NCBI GenBank assembly: GCA_030544235.1
Contig: CM060476.1
Span: forward strand, 26,142,733 to 26,206,732
DNA: 64,000 nucleotides
Direction of reading: 5' to 3'
Source of the DNA: Lepturacanthus savala
Taxonomy: Eukaryota; Chordata; Actinopteri; Scombriformes; Trichiuridae
Position numbers and translations under genes: made by a program. Positions 45,368 to 57,187 of the stretch are shown piece after piece; position 1 is the stretch's first letter; each line of letters begins with the position of its first letter. The notes under the pieces are model-generated. The model did not search any database and was not told the DNA's origin. It saw only the letters and a program-made list of their open reading frames with translations.

Positions 45368-48340
45368 TTGTCCTTAAACAGGGATGACAGTATGGAAAGG
45401 GGGTTTCGCACCTTCCAGACCAAAATGATCTCTGTATTCTGTCATGAGGCATTGCAGGATGAGGCGATCTGCAATGCCACCCTGGATGGCAGGAACAAGC
45501 TGGTCGTGTATGCTCTCCAGATTCGGCCAGAAGACGTAACATCTGAACGTGATACTGAAGCCCCCTCCCCACTGGAGGAGATGGCCTCTGGCTTAGAGTC
45601 AGAAATCAATGAACAGTTAGCCAAAGTTGACGCCCTGACAACTGACAGCCAGAGAGATGCACTTCAGAAGTTGTTCCACGACTTCCAGCATATTTTCTCC
45701 AAAGACTCTCATGACTGTGGAGTCACCAACCTCCATACAGTCCACATCCCTACGGATCCCAACGCACCCCCAACCTTTGTACGTCAGTACAAGATCCTGT
45801 TGGCTGCGTACAAGTCACTCCAGGAGATCCTCAATACACTGTTGCACACGCAGATCATTAGGGAATGCAATTGAAACTACAACTCACCCATCTGGCCGGT
45901 GTTAAAACCGACTACTAGTCGACCCTCAAGCAGTGTGGAGATTAAGTTCTCTGACTTCGAAAAGGCCTTTCTGGCAACCGTATGGGCAGTGGAACACTTC
46001 CGCAGCTACATTGGAGGCCAGAGAGTGATCATAGGGACTTGTCACCAACCTGTTACTTTTCTGAATAGTCAGCGCTTGAGGGAAGGATGGGTGTCTAACA
46101 GTCACATCGCCGCTTGGCTGATGACATTACAGGGCTATGACCTTGAGGTTAAGTATGCCCAGAACCATTGCATGCCAGTTAGTCAGGGTCTGGCTAAGTG
46201 CCAACACTGCGACTGTGAAGGGCAACCCAGCCCCCGTCGTCATCCATCACAGCCCCCATTCTTCCTTCAAACCATCGCTATTACGCTGATAATACCTGCT
46301 CTGACCTCCTGAGGGTCTATGTGGATGGCTGTGCATTTCTGCATGAACGCCAGACCCGGGCAGGAATCAGCCTTGTTTGGGTCATATGGATGAACCAAAC
46401 CACTAACAGCTTGGTGCTAAGATGAGCCAGTATGCCAAGATTGCAGCAGTACTCATCGCACTCCAACAAGTTGCCAAGGTGGCTATTGAGCAGCTGGTGA
46501 TCTGCTCAGACTCTAATTATGCTCACCATAGTTTCGTCTCCCATCTTCCCGGATGGAAAAATAATGGCATGGAAAATGCCCGAAACAAGGAAGTCAAGAA
46601 CTATGAAGGGTCACTCCAAAATCTCTGGTTTCGAGAAGGATGGTAACAACGAGGCGGATTGACTAGCCCTGGAAGTTTAGAGAGGAATGGTTTCTGGCAA
46701 CAGAGTCCTGTGTGGTAAATGCAATCACCTGCAGACAGGCGAGACAAGAAACCCAAGCCTGCACACAAACCCTGTTTCTGTGTCGCAAACCAGGTGACGC
46801 GGACTTGGTGGCAATGCAGGAACAAGACCCAGCCATCCAAGCTGTCCGTCAGCTCCTTACAGATTCCACAACTCCACGAAAGCAGACTTCCTCAGACGGG
46901 TTGGTCGAAGCCCGAATCCTCCACAGGGAACTGCCTCACCTTAGGCTTGAAAAAGGCTTACTGGTCTATGCTCCTGATGACCGACGGTGCCGCTGGGTCA
47001 TTCCAACCAACCATAGGGGGGTGATGTTAGCTCATGCCCATGACTCTCCCAGTGGCAGGCATTTTGGCTATAAGGCCACCCTAAAAACCCTCCAGCAGGT
47101 AGCTTATTGGCCAGCCATGACCCAGGATGCACGAACATACGTCCAAGGGTGCCTGACCTGCTGCCAGTTCCAGCCATCCAATCCACTAGGACATGCTCCC
47201 CTCCAGAATCATGGCATTACATTCCTGTGGTCCCACCTCCAGATGGATTGGATCAGTCCAGTCTCGAAGTCTTCTTGAGGTAACAAATACCTCCTTACCA
47301 TGACATGCTCCTTCACAAAGTGGGTCGAGTGCCTCCCAGCACCCAATGATACTGCAGTCATGACCATGGTCCTTTTACTCAATCATGTTTTCAGCTGCTG
47401 GGGCTTGCCCCTGGCTGTCGACTCTGATCGAGGCAGACTTCCTCTGCCTCGATCTGTGGTCATGACACTCGATTTCACATCGAGTGTCATGACCACCATG
47501 TTCGAACTTATGGGAGTGGAAGTCAACTTTCACATCCCACATCACCCCCAGTCATCATGCCATGTAGAACGGGCCAACCACACCATTATCACCATGCTCA
47601 AGATGTATGTGAGTAGTGGTTGGAAGGATTGGAATGTGAAACTTCCTTTGGTGTTGATGGCCATCTGGTCTACTCTACACTGCACCACAAGAGTCACTCC
47701 CTTCGAGATGATGACTGGGCAAGAAATGTCACTCCTGCTACACTTACTGTACCGGCCAGAGGATGTCATATGTGCTGTGTACGTAGCGCACCAATATGTG
47801 ACGGACCTGTTCTACCTTGTCCCCAATTTAAAAATGTGCACTAAAACTAGGGACATCCATTGGGTCTGCCCCAGCAACCCCTTCATTAGAGATGTCACCA
47901 ATTACCTCTGCGGCTTGAGGGCCGAATCCCCTGAGCAAAAATGCCAAGCCAGCATGTCTGCAAAAGACGAGGACTAAGGTAGAATGAGCGGGTAACCGAT
48001 GGCTTGTAAGCACCCCTGCCACTAACATCCTGATTTCATATGACTGCCATAACACAGCCACCAGACTGACCCTACTAAATCAAATGGTGTTCCTAACTGT
48101 CCCCAAGGGAGCCACCGCCCATATTGGTGACGTCGTCCTCCATCATCTCGAATCTGACAGACACAATGTTGAGATTGAGATTATGCACACATTTCTGGGT
48201 CATAATATCACTATAACTGACTCCCTACAGCAACAACTCCTAACTGAAGGGACTAAATTGGTCAAATTAAGCCTCAAACCAACTGGGCTAACCACCCAGT
48301 TCGGTAATTGCATGCACAAACTTTTGTACCAATAAAGCCA
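45368..48340 (+). pseudogene. LTR retroelement pol remnant (RT start, RNase H, integrase)
   Basis: 45368-45874 is the pre-RT/RT-finger region (LFHDFQHIFSKDSHDCGV, PTFVRQYKILLAAYKSLQEI). The RT palm is deleted. 45899-46312 is RNase H-like (FSDFEKAFLATVWAVEHFRS). 46712-47278 has the integrase HHCC finger (HAHDSPSGRHFGYKATL, GCLTCCQFQPSN) and DWISP with the first Asp. 47300-47977 has the core with VDSDRGR and HHPQSSCHVERANHT. Two adjacent hairpins disrupt the core at 47426-47496. A later frame (48084-48335) is unrecognised. A partial LTR follows at 48353. Dead. Confidence 0.82.
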
Positions 48341-48352
48341 TGTCAGTTTAGC

Positions 48353-49486
48353 TGCCCTCGGGCTCCTCCGGATCCTCACAACTCCAACCTGCATCACAGT
48401 AAGAGTTTATCTTCTGGGCGAGTGAATATTATCTGTGTTGTTTTGTTAGTGTTTACACTTGTTTTGTACGGATCGCCATGTCCATTACATTGTTTATTTT
48501 TGTCACTGTGATCAGCTGAGCGCCAAGCCCGCTCGCTCTCTCACCTTCTCTCCCACTCTCCCTCTCTCTCTCTCTCCTCCTCACTCTCCCTCATCTCACT
48601 CACTACGAACACTTGCACCTACCTTAACACATATACACGCACCACACTGCGCATGCTCCCCGTGCTTTTCTTTATTCTGGATTACATGTTGAGGACATGT
48701 CGCCATCTTGTCTCACACACAAGTATCCGTAAGTGTAGTCCTGCACTTTCGTTGTGTCGTTGTGCTTGTGGACAAGCCACCGTCTTGTGTCACACACCAA
48801 TATCCGTGAGTGTATTGTCACAGTGTGACAGCTAGTGGCGTAGCACCAGCTCCGGCATAGCCACTGTCTTGAGAGTCCCACGTTGTCCCAGCGTAGCAGC
48901 CATCTTGCGACCTCACATACACTTACACCCACACACACACACTCACACACATGCTCACTCATACACACACACAGACTCACACACACAACCCCCTACTATT
49001 GGCTTGGTTTTGTCTATTTACACTGTTTGCCTAGTTTGTCTGTATGTTTGTTATACTTAGCTTGTTTGTTCTGTTTAGTTTACCCAATTCATGTAGTTAT
49101 AGTTACCTGAGAATATTAACAATAGTATTAATTGTAAATTGATTACTGATTGTCAATAAACTCTTTTGTGCATTTAAAGAAGAAGCTCCCTGGTAGTTTG
49201 TCTGAATATTGTGACAAAGAGCTGGTTGACTGGGCTTGTGTACAGATTCACACCTTCCTTTCTGTATCTTTATTTACAATATGTCCTGACATAAAGCTAA
49301 TTATAAGGTAATTATTTTGTGAGACTGACCATGATAGTGATTAGTCCGGTTCATCCAGTGGTGCCCTGTTTTAATTTATTAATTTTTAATTAATAAATTT
49401 GATTAATATTTTCAAAATTAATAATCATCTTCGATAATTATTATTTCATACTAATAACTATTTATAGCCCCTACACAGCCACAACA
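48353..49486 (+). repeat. Partial LTR (U3 missing) matching the solo LTR at 50022-51893
   Basis: Collinear with about 50690-51893: GCATCACAGTAAGAG, CTTGTTTTGTACGGATCGCC, GTGATCAGCTGA, CT-rich tract, GACAAGCCACCGTCTTGTGT, CACACACACA tract, AATAAACTCTTTTGTG and TTTATAGCCCCTACAC, ending CCACAACA. After the end, TGTTGTCAGAAGTGATC at about 49491 resembles a primer-binding-site/leader. The left edge is abrupt after the retroelement pol remnant. Confidence 0.82.
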
Positions 49487-50016
49487 AACACTGTTGTCAG
49501 AAGTGATCTAGAGATTAAAAGCCATCAATAAATAATTTTATGAAGTTATTACTATTTTTGTTTGATTCCATGATGTAATTAACTAAATATGAGCATTTAC
49601 AAAGTAAATCCAAATTATTGTAATGTTATTTAAACATGTAGGCCACATTGGCCAATTATGTTTTACTGACAGTTACTTACATCTTGTCTTTTCACATTAC
49701 TAAGATCCAATTCTGAAGGTAAATTTACAATAATAAGGTGACTTGACTTGGACTTCACTTGACCTATTAAAGGACTTGATTTGACTTGACATAGCCTGTG
49801 ACTTGATTTGACATGTCCAAAAAATACTTAGTCTTAACCTTAAAGTCTCAACTAAGTCCTGAGACTTACTTGAAACTTGCACATGTCTGTCTTGGTCCTG
49901 TCACTGCTATTTGTATACTATAGTATGGTCTACTATTGCCACACTACCCTAACCTTAGCCTGAACCCAACCTTACCTTAACCTAAACCACTTATCTCTGC
50001 TACACCAAAGCATAAT
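49487..50016. other. Leader-like sequence, then unclassified intron
   Basis: Starts with the TGTTGTCAGAAGTGATC leader-like stretch. The remainder has repeated ACTTGACTTGG and TGACTTGA words (49736-49870), also seen near 44220-44300. No coding sequence recognised. Confidence 0.35.
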
Positions 50017-50234
50017 CATACTGTTGTGCCTCGCCCTGAGGAATTTCAGGCCTGCAGGCAAGCCTGAAGCCTGATTTGAGTTCCTTTGTCTCTTGAGACA
50101 AAGGAAACTCCTTTGCCACGTCTCCCTAAACAAAGGAGCCCCGGGTGGTACTCAACAGCGCCACCCGTGTTTCCGTCGGATCCAGCAACTACGTCACAGG
50201 TAATCCCAGCAGGGGTCCCACAGAAAGCGGACTC

Positions 50235-50286
50235 TGATTGGCTGTAGTGCGTCACTGGGCGGTGACGACACGAAGGCTATAAATGC
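50235..50286 (+). promoter_or_regulatory. LTR promoter: inverted CCAAT and TATA boxes
   Basis: TGATTGGCTG (inverted CCAAT) is followed about 35 bp later by GGCTATAAATGC, then a G/C-rich transcribed leader. The spacing is normal for a Pol II LTR promoter. Confidence 0.6.
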
Positions 50287-51304
50287 AGGGAGGACCTGCA
50301 AACTGGGCTCTTTCCAGTCGCGCTGACGGGCGCGACGAACGGAAGCACACAACACTCGCTCAACCCGCCTGCCCCCACCGAGCAGCAGCCGAGCGAATAG
50401 TTACCGCGCGCATTTCCAGAAGGCCTGTAAGAAGAAATCCTCGCTGGCCGAGACCTTCTTCTACCTGATTGATCGACGGTCACCCCCCGGATCAAGCTGT
50501 TTCCCGCGGATGTAGGCGACGCCCGCCTATGAAAGGACACCTGAGACACAACGTTTCCCTCCTTTCGTTCCTGTCGCGACCCTCTCCCTCCGAGCCACGG
50601 ACTGTGAGAGGACACTAGCGTGCCACTAGCCCCGGACTGTCAGCAAAGGACGTGCTGCAGCTCCGGACCAACAAAGCCCGGATCGACAAACTCCGGACCA
50701 CCACAACTACAGCCTGCGTCACAGTAAGAGGTTATCTTCTGGGCAGTGAATATTAGTTGTTGTTTTATTAGTGTTTTCACTTGTTTTTGTACGGATCGCC
50801 GCGTCCGTTCCGCTGTTTATTCTGTTACTGTGATCAGCTGATTGAGCGCTGAGTCCGCTCGCTCGCTCTCTTCTCTCTCTCTCTCTCCCGCTCGCTCTCC
50901 CACTCTCATCCTCTCTCTCTCTCCCTCTCCTCTTCGCTCTCCATCCTCTCGCTTACTACGAACACTCGCACACTTACATTAACACATACACGCACCACAC
51001 TACGCACGCCCCCGTGCCTTTCTTTGCTTCGAATTACGTGCCGTGGACAAGTCGCCATCTTGTCTCACACACAAATATCCGTAAGTGTAGTCCCGCGCTT
51101 TCTTTGTCTCGGATTACGTGTCGTGGACAAGTCGCCATCTTGTCTCACACACAAGTATCCGTGGGTGTATTGTCACAGTGTGACCACTAGTGGCGTAACA
51201 CCCGTTCCTGGCATAGCCGCCATCTTGAGAGTCCCACTTTGTCCCGGCGTAGCCGCCATTTTGCGACCTCACACGCGTGCGCACTCACTCACACATGCCC
51301 ACTC

Positions 51305-51305
51305 A

Positions 51306-51399
<94 letters not shown>
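51305..51399 (+). repeat. (CA)n microsatellite
   Basis: About 95 bp of nearly pure CA inside the solo LTR. The partial LTR has a shorter, imperfect CA tract at 48930-48985. His/Thr-repeat open frames through it are artefacts. Confidence 0.97.
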
Positions 51400-51403
<4 letters not shown>

Positions 51404-51899
51404 ACTCCCTTTCTGTTGGCTTGGTTTTGTCTATTTACACTGTTTACTTAGTTTGTCTCTCTGTTATACTTAGCTTATTCTGTCTTTGTAGTTACCATAC
51501 TCATTTAGTTATAGTTGAGGATATTGACAACAGTATGAATTGTAAGGTGTTTACTGTTTGTAAATAAACTCTTTTGTGTATTTAAAGAGAAGCCTCCTTG
51601 TATTTTGTCCATGTATTGTCACAAAGAGCTGGTTGATTGGGCTAGTGTACGGACTCACACCTTCCCTTTTTATACCTTCTATTAACTTATGTTCTAACAT
51701 AAAGCTAATTATAAGGTAATAATTTTATGAGACTGGTCATTATAGTTATTAGTCCGGTTCATCCGGTGGTGCCCCGTTTTTAATGTATTAATTTTTAATT
51801 AATAAATTTAATTAATATTTTTATAATTAATAATCATCTTTGATAATTATTAATTACTACTAATAACTATTTATAGCCCCTACATGCACAACACATACC

Positions 51900-52663
51900 C
51901 ATAATCTTTGTCCTAACCCCAACTATAGAAGATGGAAAATACCATTTCAACAGGATGGTAACATTATTTGGGGGTGAAAAAAACTTCATTACAATTCTAG
52001 GTTGCTTTCTGTTTCCCTCGGAGCCTAACTCCATTAAAGATATGATCAACACCACTTTAGAAATTATAGAAGAAAAAGAAGCATGTTCACTGTAGAGGTA
52101 AAAATTGAAAATATTTTAACTGACAAATGATACTGTAATGATGTGCAATGTTTATGTTTGAAAACAGCTTTATAAACAACTATTTATTCATTTTTACTGT
52201 TCAGAATTGTCATTTGTATAGTTTGTCAGTGCAGTGTGTGCTGTAACTGCTAATTCACAGTGATAACTTCATGTGTTTCATAATATAACTTATTCACAGA
52301 AAAATGCATCACAGTCGATGTCAGAAAAAGGTTAATGTGACAGGTCAATGTCAATTGCATGATTCAAGAAACAAAACACAATAAACAGGTTGTGTGAAAA
52401 GCTGCAAACACACTTCCTGTTTGGTGAAAAGGTGCTCAAAATTTAAATAGTTCTTGAGTTTCTAGAAGGGTTGTAAGTTACAAACCATAAAAAAAACTAC
52501 TCATAGCACTAGGAGACACAGAGACATGCAATCAGTAATAATGGGTCTCCTTATAGTGCCATTTGCTATAAATTTAGTGGTAGCAGCAGCAGTATTGGCA
52601 GTAGCAGTAGTAGTAGTAGTAGTAGTAGTAGTATTATGATCAGTACTACAAATGCAACCATAC
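51900..52663. other. agl intron with (AGT)n microsatellite
   Basis: No gene or element recognised between 51900 and 52580. An AGC/AGT trinucleotide tract lies at 52583-52634, just downstream of the donor site of the agl exon at 52664 (minus-strand sense). Confidence 0.6.
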
Positions 52664-52824
52664 CCGAATAGGACTGTGATTGTTGAGGGTGAAGTCCATA
52701 AAGATGGTGTGAGAGACAGCTGGGAGCAGAGGCCGGAGGCTGGGCTGGATGAAGGCACCTACAGGCTCCTGACCAAACCAAGATAGCGATGCTCCTTCCT
52801 CCTGACTGTCCAAAGCACCAACAT
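52664..52824 (-). CDS. agl: agl exon: transferase region IV, catalytic His-Asp replaced by Leu-Asn
   Basis: Encodes DVGALDSQEEGASLSWFGQE then PVGAFIQPSLRPLLPAVSH, TIFMDFTLNNHSPIR, matching the family's EEG-GGEPVGSFVQPCLRPLMP and FMDITHDNECPI. In the family the HD of THDNE is transferase region IV, with the third catalytic Asp (627 in human numbering); here it reads LN. The acceptor is GACTGTTTGTCAG; the donor is ATTCGG followed by GTATGG. It has 161 bp: 2 nt completing GAT plus 53 codons, phase 0 at the end. Another acceptor at 52861 would add 12 residues in frame but has a poor pyrimidine tract. Confidence 0.92.
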
Positions 52825-53200
52825 CTGACAAACAGTCAAAGGACAGGAACTCCTGCATATCTCATCATCCAGGTTAATAACGATAACATGTATACGAAAA
52901 CATGCAAGTTAAAATTACTATTATCTACCATTAACTATTATTATAGTTAATGGTCAATGCATTGTAGTATTTGATTTTTCTCATCAATTATCAATCTGTG
53001 ATTTAATTTAGTGAAACTAAATAACATGGAATAATGATATAATTTAACATTAACAACTGTTTGATTGATTGTGAGGCTCTTATAATTCCCATGAAGGCAA
53101 CTTGAATGAGAGCTCCTCCATCCATTTGGACAGATTTCCACATCAATCATTCGTTTCTATCAATCGTGCTGTATCTGGTTTGGCAGCTTCTCATTGATTG

Positions 53201-53395
53201 ATTTTCAGTTTTTACAAATCACAAACTCTATCCAGTCACAGAAGTTTATAACAAAACTTAAGACATTTCATATGCTCTCTCTAGTTATACTTTCAGACAC
53301 AGGTAAAGAAAAAGAGAAATTGAATATATGTTAACTTTGCTGCATAGTAAACTTCTGTGACTGGATGGAGTTTGTGATTTGTAAAAACTGAAAAT
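53201..53395. repeat. Small foldback MITE with 48-bp arms
   Basis: ATTTTCAGTTTTTACAAATC (53201) to GTCACAGAAGTTTA (53248) is the inverted copy of TAAACTTCTGTGACTGG (53348) to GTAAAAACTGAAAAT (53395), with one mismatch in 48. The spacer is about 100 bp. No clear target duplication. Confidence 0.8.
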
Positions 53396-53476
53396 TATTA
53401 TTTGGACACAGCAGTTAGTGTGTTTCATTATTATTCACATAGTTTGTAGTCTTGTGTATAACAGCCAGAGGATATA

Positions 53477-54650
53477 CACTCACCGGCCACTTTATTAGGT
53501 ACACCTGTCCAACTGCTCGTTAACACTTAATTTCTAATCAGCCAATCACATGGCGGCAACTCAGTGCATTTAGGCATGTAGACATGGTCAAGACAATCTC
53601 CTGCAGTTCAAACCGAGCATCAGTATGGGGAAGAAAGGTGATTTGAGTGACTTTGAACGTGGCATGGTTGTTGGTGCCAGAAGGGCTGGTCTGAGTATTT
53701 CAGAAACTTACTTAGATTTTCACGCACAACCATCTCTAGGGTTTACAGAGAATGGTCCGAAAAAGAAAAAATATCCAGTGAGCGGCAGTTCTGTGGGCGG
53801 AAATGCCTTGTTGATGCCAGAGGTCAGAGGAGAATGGCCAGACTGGTTCGAGCTGATAGAAAGGCAACAGTGACTCAAATAACCACCCGTTACAACCAAG
53901 GTAGGCAGAAGAGCATCTCTGAATGCACAGTACGTCGAACTTTGAGGCAGATGGGCTACAGCAGCAGAAGACCATGCCGGGTGCCACTCCTTTCAGCTAA
54001 GAACAGGAAACTGAGGCTACAATTTGCACAAGCTCATCGAAATTGGACAATAGAAGATTGGAAAAACGTTTCCTGCTCTGATGAGTCTCGATTTCTGCTG
54101 CGACATTCGGATGGTAGGGTCAGAATTTGGCGTCAACAACATGAAAGCATGGACCCATCCTGCCTTGTATCAACGGTTCAGGCTGGTGGTGGTGGTGTAA
54201 TGGTGTGGGGAAAATTTTTTTGGCACTCTTTGGGCCCCTTGGTACCAATTGAGCATCGTTGCAATGCCACAGCCTATCTGAGTATTGTTGCTGACCATGT
54301 CCATCCCTTTATGACCACAATGGATAATGCGCCATGTCATACATGTCAGACTGGTTTCTTGAACATGACAATGAGTTCACTGTACTCAAATGGCCTCCAC
54401 AGTCACCAGATCTCAATCCAATAGAGCATCTTTGGGATGTGGTGGAACGGGAGATTCGCATCATAGATATGCAGCCGACAAATCTGCACCAACTGTGTGA
54501 TGCCATCATGTCAATATGGACCAAACTCTCTGAGGAATGCTTCCAGCACCTTGTTGAATCTATGCCACGAAGAATTGAGGCAGTTCTGAAGGCAAAAGGG
54601 GGTCCAACCCGTTACTAGCATGGTGTACCTAATAAAGTGGCCGGTGAGTG
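53477..54650 (+). mobile_element. Tc1-like transposon, copy 2, nearly full length
   Basis: 1174 bp with inverted ends CACTCACCGGCCACTTTATT and its complement, flanked by TA (53475-53476 and 54651-54652). The transposase is split over three frames. 53625-53873 starts MGKKGDLSDFERGMVVGARR. 53834-54424 has the HTH end, VSCSDESRF with the first Asp and MDNAPCHT with the second. 54334-54618 has PPQSPDLNPIEHLWDVVERE with the Glu. Two frameshifts and a shortened middle make it inactive. It lies in the agl intron between 52824 and 54707. Confidence 0.95.
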
Positions 54651-54706
54651 TATGTCATAAAAATGCAGTCTTCCAGACTACACACAATGATGGTGTGATG
54701 GCTTAC

Positions 54707-54830
54707 CTCTGATGAGTGAGGTTATGCCCAGTCTAGTCACACAGGCATTCTGCAGCTCCTCACTGCAAATATATAGCTCAGCCGCCACATACAAGTCTGA
54801 CTTCAGAGAATGAGCCTGATCAAGCATGTA
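54707..54830 (-). CDS. agl: agl duplicated exon, copy 2 (region III Glu, YMLDQAHSL version)
   Basis: Encodes YMLDQAHSLKSDLYVAAEL then YICSEELQNACVTRLGITSL, IR, matching the family's [39 protein letters not shown]. The Glu of AEL is the family's acid/base residue (555 in human numbering) and is kept, but the following TGS is ICS. The acceptor is ATAACACTGCAG; the donor is CATCAGAG followed by GTAAGC. It has 124 bp, 41 codons plus 1 nt. A second version with the same length and phase lies 510 bp upstream in the gene (55340-55463). Only one can be used per transcript without a frameshift. Confidence 0.92.
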
Positions 54831-55339
54831 CTGCAGTGTTATTGGCCCAGACCAAACCACACACCAGAAGGATCACACCAATGCAAAAGTAGACATTTGA
54901 CCAGAAATGGAAGAAGAATATAGAGAGCAGAAGGAAAAGAGACAACAAAAGGCAAAAAGGATGGGAAGATGAGGAAGATTTGTAGATGTCCAAACAAAGA
55001 GGGAAATGAAGTATTAGACATGCACCGTGTAAAATAGATCAGGTTGAGGATTTGCGAATCAAGTAAACACATTAGAAAGTAGTGGACATAATGATATAGT
55101 TGAACAGACATTAAAAACACATTTGAAATTAGGTGTGGTAATATGAAAAATGCATTTCAAGGTTAGATACCCTTAAAAGCAAAAGGAAGCACAAAAAATG
55201 AATAAAATGTGAAAAATAAGAATTGATTTAGTGTCATTCCCAATCCATACAGTTTTTCACAGACCAGAAGCCTTTGCAGTGTTTTATGTACATTAAGCAT
55301 TGAGCAGAGTGGAACAAGCCTACAAGCTAGTATCAATAC
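54831..55339. other. Intron between the two duplicated agl exons
   Basis: About 509 bp, A/T-rich, with no transposon recognised, one of the few repeat-free introns in the window. Reading across it gives stops in all minus frames. It is long enough for normal splicing, so exclusion of one exon would need regulation other than steric limits. Confidence 0.5.
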
Positions 55340-55463
55340 CTCGCACCAAACTGGTGATTCCCAGCCGGTTTACAAAGACATTGACAGTAAGCTGGCTGCC
55401 CGTACAGAGCTCAGCTATCACATAGAGATTAGGCCTGATGGCTCTGGCTGCTGCAAGCATCGC
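55340..55463 (-). CDS. agl: agl duplicated exon, copy 1 (region III Glu, AMLAAARAI version)
   Basis: Encodes AMLAAARAIRPNLYVIAEL then CTGSQLTVNVFVNRLGITS, LVR. The PNLYV-AEL-TGS-NVFV pattern follows the family better than copy 2 in the middle, while copy 2 fits better at both ends. The acceptor is TTAATCCCTGTAG; the donor is GGTGCGAG followed by GTATTG. It has 124 bp, 41 codons plus 1 nt, the same phase as copy 2. The two copies share 20 of 41 residues, so the duplication is not recent. It is the first of the pair in transcription order. No damage visible. Confidence 0.9.
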
Positions 55464-56054
55464 CTACAGGGATTAACACAGTACACAACAGTTAACCTGG
55501 TGTTAAATGTTTAACCCAAACCCATGATACAAGCCAATGATTACATATAACTTAACAATATTTTCATTTGCAGCAGTAATAATTTCTACGGTCATTAATT
55601 GATAAGAAGGAACAATGTTGTCTGTCTCTGAATTGTTTAACTTATACAATGTACCATGATTAATTAATTTTAGTGACAATTTTATTACATTCAATCCTCT
55701 CCTACATAAAGTGCATCAACCTTTTGGCCTCTACAGTTTCACAAAAAAGTGATCCAGGCAATAGCTGTTTGGAACATTAAAAACAATGAGCTGAGAGGGT
55801 TGTAACTACATGTATCAGTCATCTTGGTTACTGAACTAAAATTTTTTATAGTCGTTATACCATGTATTATAAAAGTAGTACAAGGTGAATCAGCAGATAG
55901 GCATTTAGATGTAGGCAGTATGTACAGGACTAAATCACTACAGCACATGGCAATAGACATTGAAATAACTATAGGGTACATATAGAACTTTTTGTGTATT
56001 TTTAGCAACATTTTATTATATAAATGACTTTAGGACATTTTTCTTTTACATTTA
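55464..56054. other. agl intron, no feature recognised
   Basis: A/T-rich intron sequence. Short open frames at 55503-55694 and 55739-56011 show no family motif. Confidence 0.5.
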
Positions 56055-56422
56055 GTCAGTCAGTCATTTTCTATACCTGCTTATTCCTCATTAGGGTCGC
56101 AGGGGTCTGCTGGAGCCTATCCCAGCGCGTTACGGCGAGAGGCAGGGATACACCCCAGATGGTCGCCAGCCAATCGTGGGGCACACACACCATTCACTCA
56201 CACACTCACACCTATGGGGAATTTAGAGTTGCCAATTAACCTCAGCATGTTTTTTGGACTGTGGGAGGAAGCCGGAGTACCCGGTGAAAACCCACGCAGA
56301 CACGGGGAGAACATGCAAACTCCACACAGAAAGGTCCCAGACCCCGGACCAAGGAGGTCTTGAACCTGCGACCTTCTTGCTGTGAGGCAACAGCGCTAAC
56401 CCCTGCGCCACCGTGTCGCCCC
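56055..56422 (-). repeat. tRNA-headed SINE, copy 6, full length with 12-bp target duplication
   Basis: The best copy. Read on the minus strand it starts GGGGCGACACGGTGGCGCAG, giving an A box (TGGCGCAGGGG), then GGTTCAAGACC as B box near 56356-56366. The body contains GCATGTTCTCCCCGTGTC and CAGTCCAAAAAACATGC. It ends with a GACTGACT-type tail at 56055. Flanked by perfect CTTTTACATTTA at 56043-56054 and 56423-56434. Confidence 0.96.
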
Positions 56423-57187
56423 CTTTTACATTTACATTAAATTAATTAGAATATTATAATTATTGTATATGGGTCTGTCTTATCCGATCCCTTTCAAATG
56501 AGCTTTCAATCGGACCCAAAACAAGTCAGTCATTTAGTGCTAAAAAGCAGTTGAATAGTTGAACTACAGCTTATATGATGCGCTGGAAGTCTAAGTTAGT
56601 CATATCAAGTGGCTATCTGCCAGATTGAAGTCTTTTTTCTCATCAAAAAATACTTTGTGTTTGTGCTCAGATAGTAGTTTCCTGTCCCTGGACTGTGGTG
56701 AAAGTATAGTAACACTGCAGACCCCAGATCTATGCAGGTGCAAGATATAACCACCTGCAATGGTGGTGGTTTGAAGGTCCATTTACATTTAGAAACCAGG
56801 ATATCTTTTGGATCCTTAATAAAATGTAATCATATATCCATGGTAACATTCCTAACATTCCCTGAAGGAGTAATCTGGGCTGAACTTATCTTGTTAACAA
56901 ATAGACAGACAGAGACAGACAGCTGATTATCTCCTTGGTGGGGGTAAAAAAAATGTGGTACTTTGAGACTAAAAGTGAAAGATATCTACTTGATTTTACT
57001 TATTGATATGGCTGAAGCGTCATATTAGCTTCAGATCAATTTTACACAGTAGAGTGGATTTTGTTGTCCAGTACTTACATTGTTTAGCACGGTGACTGTT
57101 ATATTAAGACAAAAATTTGGAGATTATGAATTTAATGTGTATATCGAGTAAGATGATCATGTAAAGTGAAGAAGGATGACATGATAC

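Larger units (their letters stand above)
50022..51893 (+). repeat. Solo LTR, 1872 bp, perfect 5-bp target duplication
   Basis: Begins TGTTGTGCC and ends GCACAACA (7-bp inverted ends TGTTGTG/CACAACA). Flanked on both sides by CATAC (50017-50021 and 51894-51898). It contains a CCAAT-type box, a TATA box, a CT-rich tract, a long CA microsatellite and an AATAAA signal, in U3-R-U5 order. No internal sequence is left, so it arose by LTR recombination. Its 3' 1.2 kb matches the partial LTR at 48353-49486. Confidence 0.95.

Noticed and set aside
45342..45624. Minus-strand frames opposite the retroelement pol remnant
   Set aside because: They are shadows of the plus-strand RT region and carry no motif.
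51024..51567. Long His/Thr/Ser-rich open frames
   Set aside because: They run through the CA microsatellite of a solo LTR; all three frames are open only because the repeat lacks stops.
52664..52860. Longer version of the agl exon starting at 52860
   Set aside because: It is in frame, but its acceptor has no pyrimidine tract; the acceptor at 52825 is strong and gives the family's usual length.
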